The position numbers were made by a program, and so were the translations under genes. Positions 7,611 through 17,040 of a DNA stretch of 64,000 bases are shown here, piece by piece. This stretch comes from Pseudomaricurvus sp. HS19 (GTDB taxonomy: Bacteria; Pseudomonadota; Gammaproteobacteria; Pseudomonadales; Cellvibrionaceae). Positions within the stretch are counted from its first letter, which is position 1. Every line of letters starts with the position of its first letter. The stretch lies in NCBI RefSeq assembly GCF_009857815.1, contig NZ_WVVW01000002.1:186001-250000 (forward strand), read 5' to 3'. Below the pieces are notes generated by a model. The model had not been told where the DNA came from and did not search any database. It worked only from the letters and a program-made list of their open reading frames with translations.

Positions 7611-7994
7611 ATGTACACCATCGCTGACAGCAGCAAGACATTCGATAGCTTGTGTCAGGACCTGGAAGAGGCTGTCAAAAACAACGGCTTTGGGGTTCTG
7701 CACATCCACAACCTGGGTGACACCTTGAGAAGCAAGGGACTCACCTACAGCGAAGAGTGCAAGGTGTTTGAGGTTTGCAACCCGGTCCAGGCTTCGAAAG
7801 TACTGGCCATCGATGTACGCCTGAATATGGCCCTGCCCTGCCGGATCTCCGTGTATACCGACCGGGGAAGCGTAAAAATCGGCTACATTGATCCGGGTGC
7901 CATGCTCAGTTCACTGTCCAGCGACCCGGCACTGGTTGCCATTGCGGAAGAGGTTGAATCATCTATGCTTAATATCCTGCAACAAGCCCAATAG
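7611..7994 (+). CDS. DUF302 domain protein
   Basis: 127 residues from ATG 7611, preceded by AAGGGAG. It shows the DUF302 pattern: an N-terminal helix (FDSLCQDLEEAVKNNGFGVLHIHNLGDTLRSKGL), then the conserved E-x-KVFEVCNPVQASKVL core and ALPCRISVYTDRGSVKIGYIDP strands. The fold is a small alpha/beta dimer. Members are linked to stress or sulfur and heavy-metal contexts, but function is unproven. No signal peptide, so cytoplasmic. It forms a short unit with the phosphatase-like gene upstream. Confidence 0.85.
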   Translation: MYTIADSSKTFDSLCQDLEEAVKNNGFGVLHIHNLGDTLRSKGLTYSEECKVFEVCNPVQASKVLAIDVRLNMALPCRISVYTDRGSVKIGYIDPGAMLSSLSSDPALVAIAEEVESSMLNILQQAQ

Positions 7995-8137
7995 CGCTTC
8001 ATACAGGAGTGATTCGGTCCCGGCGCCTGCTCACCGGCGAGGTTAAATGGTACAGGCAAGGGTCGGATCAGCCGGCCTGAATCCTGTGAGCGTGTCGCGA
8101 CGACCAGTCGCGGCTGGCAATCATTGGGGGCATGGTC

Positions 8138-8866
8138 ATGAACACATCCGCACAAAGCCGTTCCGGTCAGGAACAGAGAGAGCGCCTCTTTTTCCTCGGC
8201 ATGGCACTGTTTATTACAGTTACCGTCGCATCAGCGTTTGGCCTGTTCTTTAAAGCCGGTTACTCCAGTTTCAGCGCACCCTGGTGGGTGCACCTGCACG
8301 CGGTCTCTTTTATGGGTTGGATCGGCCTCTACCTGACACAGAATATCTTCGTCTACAGGGACAACCTGACATACCACCGCAAGCTCGGGCGTCTGGGTGC
8401 GGTCTATGCAGCGTGGGTAATATTGGTGGGACTGGTGCTGACGCCAGTCACCCTCGCCGTGGGTCGGGTGCCGCCCTTTTTCACATCTGCCTACTTTCTG
8501 GCGCTGGACTGGACCAACATCACGGTTTTCGCCGTGCTGTTCTATGCCGCAATTATTAACCGCAAGCGCACCGACTGGCACCGACGCCTGATGCTGTGCG
8601 CCACCATCAGCCTGATCGCTCCCGCGTGGGGAAGACTGATTGTACTGGCGGGCTATATGATGACCACACTGAATGATGTGGGCGCCTTGCTCGGCTATGT
8701 TGTGATCGCCATGCTGGCCGATCGCCTGATCAACAAACGCGTACACCCGGCCTACTACTGGGGCGCTGCCACGCTGGTCTCAATGGGTATAGTGATAGAA
8801 CTGCTGTCACGGGTTCCACTTTTCGTGCAGCTGGCAACCATGTTTGCTGGACAGCCCCCATCCTGA
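8138..8866 (+). CDS. Multi-pass membrane protein with conserved histidines
   Basis: 242 residues from ATG 8138, chosen because GGGGG (8126-8130) is at proper distance; an ATG at 8132 would be too close. About seven hydrophobic segments are seen. Histidines lie at helix ends in WWVHLHAVSFMGWIGLYLTQN, LTYHRKLGRLG and DWHRRLMLCATISL. The repeated HRxLG/HRRLM pattern is typical of an uncharacterised proteobacterial membrane family; the histidines could ligate haem or metal, but that is conjecture. It is followed by the glutamine synthetase gene without obvious coupling. Confidence 0.7.
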   Translation: MNTSAQSRSGQEQRERLFFLGMALFITVTVASAFGLFFKAGYSSFSAPWWVHLHAVSFMGWIGLYLTQNIFVYRDNLTYHRKLGRLGAVYAAWVILVGLVLTPVTLAVGRVPPFFTSAYFLALDWTNITVFAVLFYAAIINRKRTDWHRRLMLCATISLIAPAWGRLIVLAGYMMTTLNDVGALLGYVVIAMLADRLINKRVHPAYYWGAATLVSMGIVIELLSRVPLFVQLATMFAGQPPS

Positions 8867-8990
8867 ACGGATCAGGCAATGGAGCTTGACGATCCATGAT
8901 GCAGTCGAAACTACCCGACGGCATCCAGTCTGGGCGACCTGCACGCATTTCGCTACACTGACTCCTCTGCTTTCAGGCACCGGAGTACCC

Positions 8991-10379
8991 ATGAGCCGCA
9001 CCAAAGAACAATCCTGGCTGGACGCACTGCCACAGGCGTTCCAGAAATATCGCAACGGTCGCAAGATCGATGAAGTGGAATGCATTGTCCCCGACCTGAA
9101 CGGCATGTCCCGCGGCAAGGCCATGCCACTGAACAAATTTTCACCGGACACCCCCATCTTCCTGCCCATCTCCATCTTCTACCAGACCATTACCGGCCAG
9201 GATGTGGATATGGAGATCAGTAACCAGTGGGCGGAAACCGATATGGTGCTGGTGCCGGACATGTCCACGGCCATGGCGGTACCCTGGGCCAAGGAAGCCA
9301 CCCTGCAGATTATTCACGACCTGCAGGACCACGAGGGTAATCCCATCGCCTGCGCACCACGCAATATCCTCAAGCGGGTTATTGAGTTGTACCGCCAGTC
9401 CGACTGGCAACCGGTGGTAGCGCCGGAGCTGGAGTTTTACCTGATCCAGCCCAACATCGACCCCAATGAACCGATTCAACCGCCGGTGGGGCGTACCGGA
9501 CGCTCCGGCACGGCGTTGCAGTCCTACTCCATGTCCGCCGTCGATGAGTATGGTCCGGTAATCGACGCCATCTACGACTACGCCGAAGACGCCGGCCTGC
9601 ACATCGACTCGGTAATCCAGGAGGATGGCGCCGGCCAGGTGGAATTCAACCTCAGCCATGGCGACCCATTGCTGCTGGCCGATCAGGTTTTCTATTTCAA
9701 ACGCATTATCAAGGAGGCCGCCCTCAACAACGGCCTGTTTGCCACCTTTATGGCCAAACCCATGCGTGACCAACCCGGCAGTGCCATGCATGTGCACCAG
9801 AGCGTGGTGGACATTCACACTGGCAAAAATATTTTCTCCGACGCCAACGGTGATGCCACTGACCTGTTCCGCTATTTTATCGGCGGCACCCAGAAACATC
9901 TGGTCGAGGTGATGCCGTTGATCGCGCCGAACGTAAACTCCTACCGCCGCTTCGAATCGGAAGCCAACTCCAGCGCCCCCACCAACATCGCCTGGGGACA
10001 CGACAACCGGGCCACCGGTTTACGTATCCCCAACTCCGGCGCCCAGGATCGCAGGCTGGAAAACCGGGTTATCGGCGTGGACACCAATCCCTATCTGGCG
10101 ATAGCCGCCAGTCTCGCCTGTGGCTACCTGGGCATGATCAATAAGGTGGAACCCAGCGAGGCCCTGGCCGGGGAAGTGGACGAGGAACAGAAGGCGCAAG
10201 TCTCTATCCCCACCACCTTCAACGAAGCCCTGAGCAATTTTGCCGAGGCGCAGGAGATTCGCCAGCTGCTGGGCGAGGATTTCTGCCAGCTGTATGGCGA
10301 GATCAAGAAAGAGGAGTTGCGGCAGTTCCACCGCGAGATTTCCCCGTGGGAGCGACAGCATTTGCTGCTTAGCGTGTAG
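8991..10379 (+). CDS. puuA: Glutamine synthetase family, gamma-glutamylputrescine synthetase-like
   Basis: 462 residues from ATG 8991 with CGGAG upstream; the longer open frame to 8844 lacks a ribosome site. Motifs of the PuuA-like GS branch are present: VPDLNGMSRGKAMP at the N-terminal beta-grasp, VVAPELEFYL, QEDGAGQVEFN, the metal-binding PGSAMHVHQS, then the catalytic NSYRRFESEANSSAPTN and NRVIGVDTNPYLAIAASLA segments. PuuA-type enzymes ligate glutamate to putrescine or similar amines with ATP in the cytoplasm. The usual puuBCD partners are absent here, so the amine could differ. The tyrosine adenylylation loop of GlnA is absent. Confidence 0.82.
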   Translation: MSRTKEQSWLDALPQAFQKYRNGRKIDEVECIVPDLNGMSRGKAMPLNKFSPDTPIFLPISIFYQTITGQDVDMEISNQWAETDMVLVPDMSTAMAVPWAKEATLQIIHDLQDHEGNPIACAPRNILKRVIELYRQSDWQPVVAPELEFYLIQPNIDPNEPIQPPVGRTGRSGTALQSYSMSAVDEYGPVIDAIYDYAEDAGLHIDSVIQEDGAGQVEFNLSHGDPLLLADQVFYFKRIIKEAALNNGLFATFMAKPMRDQPGSAMHVHQSVVDIHTGKNIFSDANGDATDLFRYFIGGTQKHLVEVMPLIAPNVNSYRRFESEANSSAPTNIAWGHDNRATGLRIPNSGAQDRRLENRVIGVDTNPYLAIAASLACGYLGMINKVEPSEALAGEVDEEQKAQVSIPTTFNEALSNFAEAQEIRQLLGEDFCQLYGEIKKEELRQFHREISPWERQHLLLSV

Positions 10380-10404
10380 CGGGACCAGCTGATTTCAATG
10401 TAAC

Positions 10405-10437
10405 CCGCAGCCAAACGAATTTATGGCGCGGCTGCGG
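10405..10437. terminator. Hairpin between convergent genes
   Basis: CCGCAGCC (10405-10412) pairs with GGCTGCGG (10430-10437) over a 17-base loop, between the converging ends of the glutamine synthetase (10379) and HupE-like (10461) genes. No T-run; terminator role inferred from position. Confidence 0.4.
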
Positions 10438-10460
10438 AAAACACTGAAACGTGGAGTTGC

Positions 10461-11465
10461 CTACAGACTCAGCAACCGCCCCACAAACCAGACGCTGGCA
10501 ATCACACCGATGGGCCATGACAGCCAGCGGCCACTGGTGACGCCGGCAGGAATGCCCGCCGACAGCTTGTCCGCCGCACGACGCACACCCCACGCCAGCA
10601 ACACCATCGCCAGCACAAACAACAACTGACCCGCCTCAATGCCGAGGTTGAAAGCCAGCAGCGACAGCGGCAGTTCATGCTCCGGTAGACCGATCTCCCG
10701 CAACGCACCGGCGAACCCCAGGCCGTGCAGCAGACCAAACAGGGTTGCTACCTGCCAGGGACGGCGCCACATCAGGCTGTTGCTCTGGCCACGGGCAATC
10801 TCCGCCGCCACAAACACGATGCTTAACGCGATCAGTACCTCCACTACTCCGCTGTCCAGCACCAGCAGGTTGAGGGTCGCCAGGCTGATGGTGAGCGCGT
10901 GTCCGAGCGTAAAGCCGGTGACGGTCATAACAATACTGCGCGGTGCACGCGCAATCAGCAGCAGGCAGATCAGGAACAGCAGGTGGTCGAAGCCGATAAG
11001 GATATGATGCACACCGGCGCTCACGTAGCCGGTGAAGATACCCAGCGGTGTCTGCTGTCCGTGCAACTGAAGCTCTGTCGCTCCGGATGAAGCGACCACC
11101 GTATTGCGCTGTCCGCTGATATAGCTGCTGCGCAGGAGGATAGGAGAACTGCCGGTATAGCCCTGATAGGCCAGTGTCAGGCGGCCGGGAGCCATATCAG
11201 CAGGGCAGCCAATGTGCAGCAACGTACCTTTGGCTGCGGTGACCGTACAGGGTGCGGTCACACCCACCTGCGGTAGCGCGCCCTGCGGCCAGGTGGGCGG
11301 GTACTGTGCCGACAGGCTGTAGCCGGTAGAACTGAGCTGGGTCAGGCTGAATACAATGGGCAGTGACTCATGCGCCCGGGCTGGTAACGCCAGCAACTGT
11401 GCCAGCAGCACCTGGAGCAGAACAGCCACCAGCGCCGACAGGCGTCGATTTGCAAACCGCGCCAT
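10461..11465 (-). CDS. HupE/UreJ-family membrane protein
   Basis: 334 residues, starting at ATG 11465, which overlaps the stop of the preceding PpiC gene as TGATG. A signal peptide (1-31, ending PARA-HES) is followed by a roughly 110-residue periplasmic beta-type domain, then a six-to-seven helix HupE core: GVHHILIGFDHLLFL (153-167), FTLGHALTISLA, GLLHGLGFAGAL and FNLGIEAGQL. HupE/UreJ proteins are linked to nickel or other metal uptake, but this long form with a periplasmic domain is a separate branch that occurs with DUF3604 and PpiC genes. The His/Asp motif suggests metal binding. Last gene of a three-gene operon. Confidence 0.82.
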   Translation of the reverse strand: MARFANRRLSALVAVLLQVLLAQLLALPARAHESLPIVFSLTQLSSTGYSLSAQYPPTWPQGALPQVGVTAPCTVTAAKGTLLHIGCPADMAPGRLTLAYQGYTGSSPILLRSSYISGQRNTVVASSGATELQLHGQQTPLGIFTGYVSAGVHHILIGFDHLLFLICLLLIARAPRSIVMTVTGFTLGHALTISLATLNLLVLDSGVVEVLIALSIVFVAAEIARGQSNSLMWRRPWQVATLFGLLHGLGFAGALREIGLPEHELPLSLLAFNLGIEAGQLLFVLAMVLLAWGVRRAADKLSAGIPAGVTSGRWLSWPIGVIASVWFVGRLLSL

Positions 11466-12343
11466 CACATATCCACCAGCGCCGGTGCCACTTCGATCCG
11501 ATAGCCCTCGGCGATACGCGCCACCGCCTGTGCCTGCGCCTGCTCTTCACGCTGCTGCAGTACCCCGCGGGTCAGGCTAGCCCGCAACTGTTCAAAGTCC
11601 GGTTCCTGCCGCGGCTGCTGCTGGTCAATACGTACCAGATGGATACCATGGGGCGATTCAATCGGGCCCTGCCAGTGACCGTCGGCAGGCAGCGCAAACA
11701 ACCGCGCTGCCGCCTCACCCCACTCGGACTGCAGCGACGACTCGGTCACGGCGGAGCGGTTGCGCTGGTACGGGTAGCGATCGCCCATGGCCAGCCAATC
11801 ACTGCCGTCAGCGACAGTGAGGGCATCACGGGCCGCCGCCAGCGCCGCATCGCGACCACGCCGGTCGCTGTCAAAAAAGATCTGCGAATAGCTGATGCTG
11901 GCGCTTTGCACATAGCGCTGGCGATTGGCGTCGTAGTAGCTCCGTAACTCCTCTTCGGAGACAGCCGCGTCGCCGGTCTCCTCTGAACCCGCCGCACTGA
12001 GACTGAACCTGAGCGACTGGATCAGGCGCCGGCGTATGGCAGCATCATCCCGGTCCAGACCCAGCGCCAGCGCCTCGCGGAACAGCGCTTCATCGCGTAC
12101 ATACTGATCCACCAGTGCCTGCCGCTCCTGTGGCGAAAGACTGGCCAGTGTGGCGTCACTGAACTGACCACTGCGATCGGTCAGGTAGACAGACAGTGCC
12201 TGCTCATCCACCACGATCACACGCTCATCACCCCGGTTGAGCCCGGCCACATCCATCGCCACGTAGATCGCGAGGCCCGCCAGCAGGAACAGCACCAAGG
12301 GGTCTTTCACTAACCCGTTTAGCAGAGGACTCAAAGGCTTCAT
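11465..12343 (-). CDS. PpiC-type (parvulin) peptidyl-prolyl isomerase, membrane-anchored
   Basis: 292 residues. One N-terminal membrane helix (about 14-32) anchors a periplasmic domain. A SurA/PpiD-like N-terminal helical part (45-130, with LVDQYVRDEALFREALALGLDRDD) precedes a parvulin domain at about 150-260 (SYSQIFFDS, then GDRYPYQ, LFALPADGHWQGPIESPHGIHLVRI). The ATG overlaps the stop of the DUF3604 gene by four bases and its own stop overlaps the HupE-like start, so the three products are translationally coupled. It probably assists folding of its operon partners; that is inference. Confidence 0.85.
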   Translation of the reverse strand: MKPLSPLLNGLVKDPLVLFLLAGLAIYVAMDVAGLNRGDERVIVVDEQALSVYLTDRSGQFSDATLASLSPQERQALVDQYVRDEALFREALALGLDRDDAAIRRRLIQSLRFSLSAAGSEETGDAAVSEEELRSYYDANRQRYVQSASISYSQIFFDSDRRGRDAALAAARDALTVADGSDWLAMGDRYPYQRNRSAVTESSLQSEWGEAAARLFALPADGHWQGPIESPHGIHLVRIDQQQPRQEPDFEQLRASLTRGVLQQREEQAQAQAVARIAEGYRIEVAPALVDM

Positions 12344-14274
12344 GGCTGGTACCAGATGGGTGAACTGTAGGCGCGATCCTGCAGCTCGGCAGGCACATCA
12401 GCTGACAACTCACCGCCAAAGTAAGCCGAGTCGTAGGTGCTCCAGCGGGGTGTGGGGATCTCCAGCACACGCACATAGTAGAACGCCTGCCGGGCGGGGT
12501 CGAAATCCGGGTCCTGCCACCAGGTGGCCAGCTCCGGGTCACCGATGGAATTGCGATAGGTTGCCTTCTCCACATCCACGGTGGATTTCAGAGGCTTCAC
12601 ACGTCCCCTCCAGTCCGGCTTGCGATTGTCAGAGAGCGCCACGTCGAAGATTTTCTCGTGGGTTTTTCCCTCGGCATCGACCCAGCCCTTGACCACCTGC
12701 ACCCGGTCCAGGTTGGCAGAGTCCGGATCATGTACGGCGTGAATCAGGAAGGTGGGCGCCTCTGCGCCCCTGTCACGGGCCGGCAGGTCGCTGCCCATGG
12801 GAACACCGTGGCTATAGGCGTAGCGGGCGTAATCGGGGCGGGCGATATCATCACTGGCAAAATTCCAGCCGCCGAAGAAGCGCAGGCGAATACGACTGCC
12901 GGTGGTGGCATAGACCTCGCGACGACGCAGGGCATCAAAGATAGCTTCGCGACTGTTCTCACTGGCCCATACCGCAGTGAGGCCGGAGGAGACCAGGTCG
13001 ACGTTGGCCTCAAACTGGCCGCCCATCTTGTTGTGAGACCGATCCGGCGACGGGTTGGAACCGCGGAATTTACCGAAGAAGTTGTTCTCCTCGGTGGTCA
13101 CCATGCCGGTGTGGGAGTCGGTACCGCCAACCAGGCCGATTTTGAAAGGGTTGGCGCCCAGTTTCTGCTGGTGGGCCAGCCCGTCCAGCAGTGCCGAGCG
13201 GGCGTACTCATACTGCAGCATCCAGGGTTCTTTCGGGGTGCTGAAAGCGACGTTGGTTTTGTCCCAGGTTTCAAAGTTGGCAAACTCATCGGTCGGTGAC
13301 AGCGCCGGATGACTCTCGCCATCGCCTTTCATCTGGGTAACTTCGTAGACGTGTTCCCAGCGCATACGGGTCTCGGCGTACTGGCGATCCATGGGGTCAC
13401 CGTTGACCCGCTGTGGCGAAAACATGCGGCCATTGGAGAGGTTACCGTTGTGGGCGATGGCCATGACCTTGCCACCGGTTTTCTCCTCGTAGGCCGCCAG
13501 CCCGGCCCACAGGGCCTCGGGATCCGGGTCTTCGTTGGCGTTGATCGGCAGCATCTGGCTGGCCTTGTCGGCGCTATCCCGGAACAGCACCACACGATGG
13601 AGGTTGTCGCCGTTGATCATGGAAGTCCACTCATAGCCGATCAGGGTGGTAAAGCGGCCCGGCTGGTTGTACTCATCCGCCGTTTTGGTCACGTCGCTCC
13701 AGATGGTTTGCTGCACCTCCTTCGGCATTTCCGGCATGGGGCCATACTTGCGAATCACCTGCATAAACGCGTTGCGCAGACCTACCTTCTCATACAGGTC
13801 CAGCACTTCACCGAAACGGTCTCCCACCGGCTGCCCCACCACCAGCGGGTCCTTCGCTTCGATGCGGGCGTAGAGCCCCAGGTTTTCGCCGTGATCCGCA
13901 ACCGCGAGGAAATCCAGCGGGCGATGCAGTTTGGCCTCGACGCCATTGTCAGCAGTTACGGTTTCACCCATAGCAAAGCGGTAGGCCTCTTCCTGACCGA
14001 TACGACGGGCGCCATTGATGTAGGCGTCGGCCGAGAGGCGGGTATGGAGGTGCAGGTCACCCCAGTAGAGATTGTTTTCCGCAGGTACACGCAGCGGCGG
14101 GGAGAAGGCCTCATCGGTCACCGCACCGGGAGCCACCAGGCTGCTTTCAGGATCAGCAGCGGTCGCCAATGAACCGGTGGCACAGACCGCCATGACTGCG
14201 GCAGCAGAGGCTGCTGACTGGATACACGCCCGAATCGACGCGCGGGGGGTGCGGAAAACGCGGAAATTTCCCAT
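12340..14274 (-). CDS. DUF3604 domain protein, exported, PHP-like
   Basis: 644 residues with an Ala-rich signal peptide (about 1-40). The mature part opens WGDLHLHTRLSADA, then LDFLAVADHGENLG, and later GLVGGTDSHTGM: the HxH, DH and DSH metal-binding signatures of the PHP phosphoesterase superfamily as found in DUF3604. The C-terminal half (about 450-640) carries strand-rich sequence and APTFLIHAVHDPDSANLDRVQVVKGW, characteristic of the family. The substrate is unknown; export and metal sites suggest a periplasmic or outer-surface hydrolase. First gene of the DUF3604-PpiC-HupE operon. Confidence 0.85.
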   Translation of the reverse strand: MGNFRVFRTPRASIRACIQSAASAAAVMAVCATGSLATAADPESSLVAPGAVTDEAFSPPLRVPAENNLYWGDLHLHTRLSADAYINGARRIGQEEAYRFAMGETVTADNGVEAKLHRPLDFLAVADHGENLGLYARIEAKDPLVVGQPVGDRFGEVLDLYEKVGLRNAFMQVIRKYGPMPEMPKEVQQTIWSDVTKTADEYNQPGRFTTLIGYEWTSMINGDNLHRVVLFRDSADKASQMLPINANEDPDPEALWAGLAAYEEKTGGKVMAIAHNGNLSNGRMFSPQRVNGDPMDRQYAETRMRWEHVYEVTQMKGDGESHPALSPTDEFANFETWDKTNVAFSTPKEPWMLQYEYARSALLDGLAHQQKLGANPFKIGLVGGTDSHTGMVTTEENNFFGKFRGSNPSPDRSHNKMGGQFEANVDLVSSGLTAVWASENSREAIFDALRRREVYATTGSRIRLRFFGGWNFASDDIARPDYARYAYSHGVPMGSDLPARDRGAEAPTFLIHAVHDPDSANLDRVQVVKGWVDAEGKTHEKIFDVALSDNRKPDWRGRVKPLKSTVDVEKATYRNSIGDPELATWWQDPDFDPARQAFYYVRVLEIPTPRWSTYDSAYFGGELSADVPAELQDRAYSSPIWYQP

Positions 14275-14515
14275 GACTCTTGTCCTGATTATTGAGTTTT
14301 TATAGGCGGATTATCACAGCACAGTAGAACACCAACACCAGGCCTGCCACCACAACCCTGACCAATATCCAATACCGATGTCCGGAAGCATATACACCTT
14401 CAACCCGCCGCCAGTGACCGGCAGGCAGGCCAGTCACCACAGAGTCTCTGGCTCCCCGCCCTCGCTTGACTATGCTTAATGGTAGTCGTCGCCGGCCCCC
14501 AGTCAGGAGGGACAT

Positions 14516-15118
14516 ATGAGCCTCACCGATGAATGGATTACTGCCAGCCACCGGTTTGCCAGCCAACTTGCCAGTCATGCGGAGCGCCTCCAGGCACTGG
14601 AGGACGCTGCGGTGCCCGCCCTGCAGGCCGAAGGTACAGCACTGTTACAGACATTGCTCAGTGGTCTGGGGCTGCTGCCGGAGTGTGAAAGCCTGCACGC
14701 AGCAGAGTCCCTGGCTGCACCAGCGATGCAGATAGACGCCGGCACGGCTGAGCAGCTGGCACCCCTGCTTGACCTCTCAAACCAGTTAGCTGCCCTCGGC
14801 GCCAGCAGCCGTGGGCCTGCCATCTGGGCACAGGAGCGCGACACCCTGCCGGACGCCCTGCGTCGCGTCCCACTACCGGATAAACACCGCCGCGTAGTGG
14901 ATAACATCCTCTGGACACGGGATATGTTCGAATCCTCAACACGGGCACTGGAAGGTGTGAGCGAGGAGATAGAGCGACAGGACGGCTCCGGCGTACGCAA
15001 GGCCAAAGCTGCAGCCCGGGAGATTGAGGAGCACGCCAACAACCCCCCCGTCAAACCGAGCCTGTTTGAGCGTATTGGCAAAGCTTTATACGCGCTGGCC
15101 GACGCCATTTTCGGTTAA
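14516..15118 (+). CDS. Hypothetical helical protein
   Basis: 200 residues, ATG preceded by AGGAGG with five bases between. Almost entirely predicted helix and Ala/Leu/Glu-rich, with two coiled-coil-prone stretches (about 15-55 and 140-170) and a short hydrophobic C-terminus (IGKALYALADAIFG) that could lie on the membrane. No signal peptide or known motif. It precedes the HAD phosphatase by 53 bp and may be co-transcribed. Family not recognised. Confidence 0.6.
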   Translation: MSLTDEWITASHRFASQLASHAERLQALEDAAVPALQAEGTALLQTLLSGLGLLPECESLHAAESLAAPAMQIDAGTAEQLAPLLDLSNQLAALGASSRGPAIWAQERDTLPDALRRVPLPDKHRRVVDNILWTRDMFESSTRALEGVSEEIERQDGSGVRKAKAAAREIEEHANNPPVKPSLFERIGKALYALADAIFG

Positions 15119-15171
15119 CTCCTTTTTGCTGCAAACCGCCTTTTGCTGTCCACCCGGAGGAAACACCCTGC

Positions 15172-15945
15172 ATGAACTGCCTGCCCAATCTGCACGGACT
15201 GCTGATCGATATTGATGGTGTACTGTATGTGGGTGACCGCGCCATTGACGGTGCTGCCGACACCATCCAGCTGCTCACGGATCGCGGCCTTCCCCATCGC
15301 TTTGTCACCAACACCACCACCCGCTCCCGGGAACAGATGGCTGCCGGGCTGCAAGCCATGGGCTTCAACATTCAGGCGGCGGAAATCCTCAGCACCCCGG
15401 CGGCGGCCGCGGCCTACCTGCAACAGCAACACCACCACACCTGCCACTGCGTGGTTGGCGATGCCATCCGCCCGGAGTTTGCCGGCTTTGACAGTGACAC
15501 CGAGACACCGGATGCCATTGTGATTGGCGATATAGGCCCCAACTGGAGCTACGCGCTGATCAATCGCCTCGCGCGCCAGGTGATGGAAGGCGCCGAACTG
15601 ATCGCCCTGCACAAGGGGCGCTTCTGGCAGACGGAAGAGGGCTTGCAGGTGGATATCGGGGCCTTTGTGGCCGGCATCGAGTATGTCACCGGGGTCACTG
15701 CAACGGTGATCGGCAAGCCTTCAGCGGCGTTTTTTGACACGGCCCTGCAAGCGCTGCAGTGCGGCCCGCAACAGGTGCTGATGATTGGTGACGATATTGA
15801 GTCAGATGTGGGCGGCGCGCAGCGCTGTGGCATGCGCGGCGCACTGGTGAAGACCGGCAAGTACCGGCAGGCGCAGGCCGAAGCCTCTGCCGTGAAGCCG
15901 GACCTGCTGCTGGACTCTGTCGCCGACCTGCCCCGGTACTTGTAA
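15172..15945 (+). CDS. HAD-IIA family hydrolase, TIGR01458/LHPP-like
   Basis: 257 residues. HAD motif I is LLIDIDGVLYVGD (10-22), motif II FVTNTTTRSRE, motif III GKPSAAFF with the lysine, and motif IV MIGDDIESDVGGAQRCGMRG. Between II and III lies a class IIA cap. Length and the variant DIDGVLYV match the TIGR01458 group (HDHD2/LHPP-like). Relatives dephosphorylate phospholysine, phosphohistidine or pyrophosphate; the substrate here is unknown. An AGGAGG-like CGGAGG precedes the start. Cytoplasmic. Confidence 0.85.
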   Translation: MNCLPNLHGLLIDIDGVLYVGDRAIDGAADTIQLLTDRGLPHRFVTNTTTRSREQMAAGLQAMGFNIQAAEILSTPAAAAAYLQQQHHHTCHCVVGDAIRPEFAGFDSDTETPDAIVIGDIGPNWSYALINRLARQVMEGAELIALHKGRFWQTEEGLQVDIGAFVAGIEYVTGVTATVIGKPSAAFFDTALQALQCGPQQVLMIGDDIESDVGGAQRCGMRGALVKTGKYRQAQAEASAVKPDLLLDSVADLPRYL

Positions 15946-15966
15946 AACAAAGGCTGTAAAGCAGGA

Positions 15967-16878
15967 TCAGAGTTTGCGTACCACCTCTTCACTGAACCAC
16001 TGCACGTTATCAAGATACGCGCGGCGATCCGGATGTAACAGTTTGACCGTCACCCAGTTCACGCCGGCCTCCTGCAGTTGCGCCACTTCATCGAGAAAAC
16101 GTTCCGCCTCGGCGCGGCTGCGATTGGTGAAGTTATCGGTGGAACTGATCGCAATGTTTACATCAAACGCCGCCGGTCTCTGTTGCGCCTCGCGCTGCTC
16201 TGCTATCCACGCAATCTTCTGTTGCAGGTCCGCCACCGACTGAATACCGGAGTCCTGATTCAACTTGCTGTGATGGGAGATCGCAAAAAACGGACACCAG
16301 CCATCTCCCTGCACCACGGCACGTTGCAGCGCCTTGTCACTGCTGCCACCAATCCAGATCTTCGGTGCCGGCTCGGGTGCCGGCCTCGGCTCGTTGCCAT
16401 GGGCCTCAAAGCCCATGCCGCGTTTTACAATTCTGCCACCGCGCCAGATCTCGCGAATGGTCTCCAGCGCCTCGTCAGTGAGTTTGCCACGCTTGTGGAA
16501 GTCCACCCCCAGCGCTTCGAACTCCGCCTTCTGGTAACCGGAGCCGATCCCCATGATAAAACGCCCGCCGGAGAGCACCTGCAGCGTAGTCGCCGCCTTG
16601 GCAGTAATAAACGGGTTGCGGTAGGGCAATACCACGATATTAGTCAGCAGCTGCAGGGTGCGACTGTGGGCGGCAACAAAGGCCAGCGCCGTAAACGGGT
16701 CCAGCGCATCGTGACCGTTGGCGTGCAGCCACGCCGATGCCGGTGCCGGGTGATCAGTGACACAGCAGCCGTCAATCCCGGCCGTTTCCAGTGCGGCTGT
16801 CATCTCCTGCACCGCATCCAGCGACTGGAACTCTCCGGGGGTAACATTGCCAACGGGAATGTAGAGACAAAACTTCAT
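15967..16878 (-). CDS. LLM-class F420- or FMN-dependent oxidoreductase
   Basis: 303 residues, luciferase-like TIM barrel. Seen are KFCLYIPVGN at the start, TDHPAPASAWL, LLTNIVVLPYRNPFITAKAATTLQVLSGGRFIMGIGSGYQKAEFEALGVDFHKRG (the signature segment of the TIGR03619-type group), then IWIGGSSDKALQRAV and the C-terminal helix. The family hydroxylates or dehydrogenates small molecules with reduced flavin or F420. Gammaproteobacteria mostly use FMN here. Substrate unknown. Convergent with the HAD gene, and divergent from the VOC pair with 162 bp between. Confidence 0.85.
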   Translation of the reverse strand: MKFCLYIPVGNVTPGEFQSLDAVQEMTAALETAGIDGCCVTDHPAPASAWLHANGHDALDPFTALAFVAAHSRTLQLLTNIVVLPYRNPFITAKAATTLQVLSGGRFIMGIGSGYQKAEFEALGVDFHKRGKLTDEALETIREIWRGGRIVKRGMGFEAHGNEPRPAPEPAPKIWIGGSSDKALQRAVVQGDGWCPFFAISHHSKLNQDSGIQSVADLQQKIAWIAEQREAQQRPAAFDVNIAISSTDNFTNRSRAEAERFLDEVAQLQEAGVNWVTVKLLHPDRRAYLDNVQWFSEEVVRKL

Positions 16879-17040
16879 GCTGCAGTTCCTGTTTTATTAT
16901 TAGCGTTATGGTCAGTGGCCGGGGCGGTAAAATCATCGGCAACTGCTAGTATAAAAACGGTGACCTTCAATATAAAAACAGAAACCGTCCGAATCTGTTG
17001 CATTAATGCAACACGGTTTTGCAACCATCCAGGGAAGCAG

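Noticed and set aside
10461-11465. HupE-like gene as the urease nickel transporter ureJ
   Set aside because: It has an extra periplasmic domain, belongs to the DUF3604 operon and lies 37 kb from the urease genes, so the ureJ name is not supported.
14300-14578. Minus-strand ORF with a hydrophobic C-terminus
   Set aside because: It overlaps the well-started plus-strand gene at 14516 and has an arginine-rich, random-looking body. The gap 14275-14515 otherwise holds nothing recognisable.
16078-17040. Upstream extension of the first VOC gene frame
   Set aside because: It lies opposite the LLM oxidoreductase gene and is basic and low in protein-like pattern; the VOC domain begins exactly at 17041.
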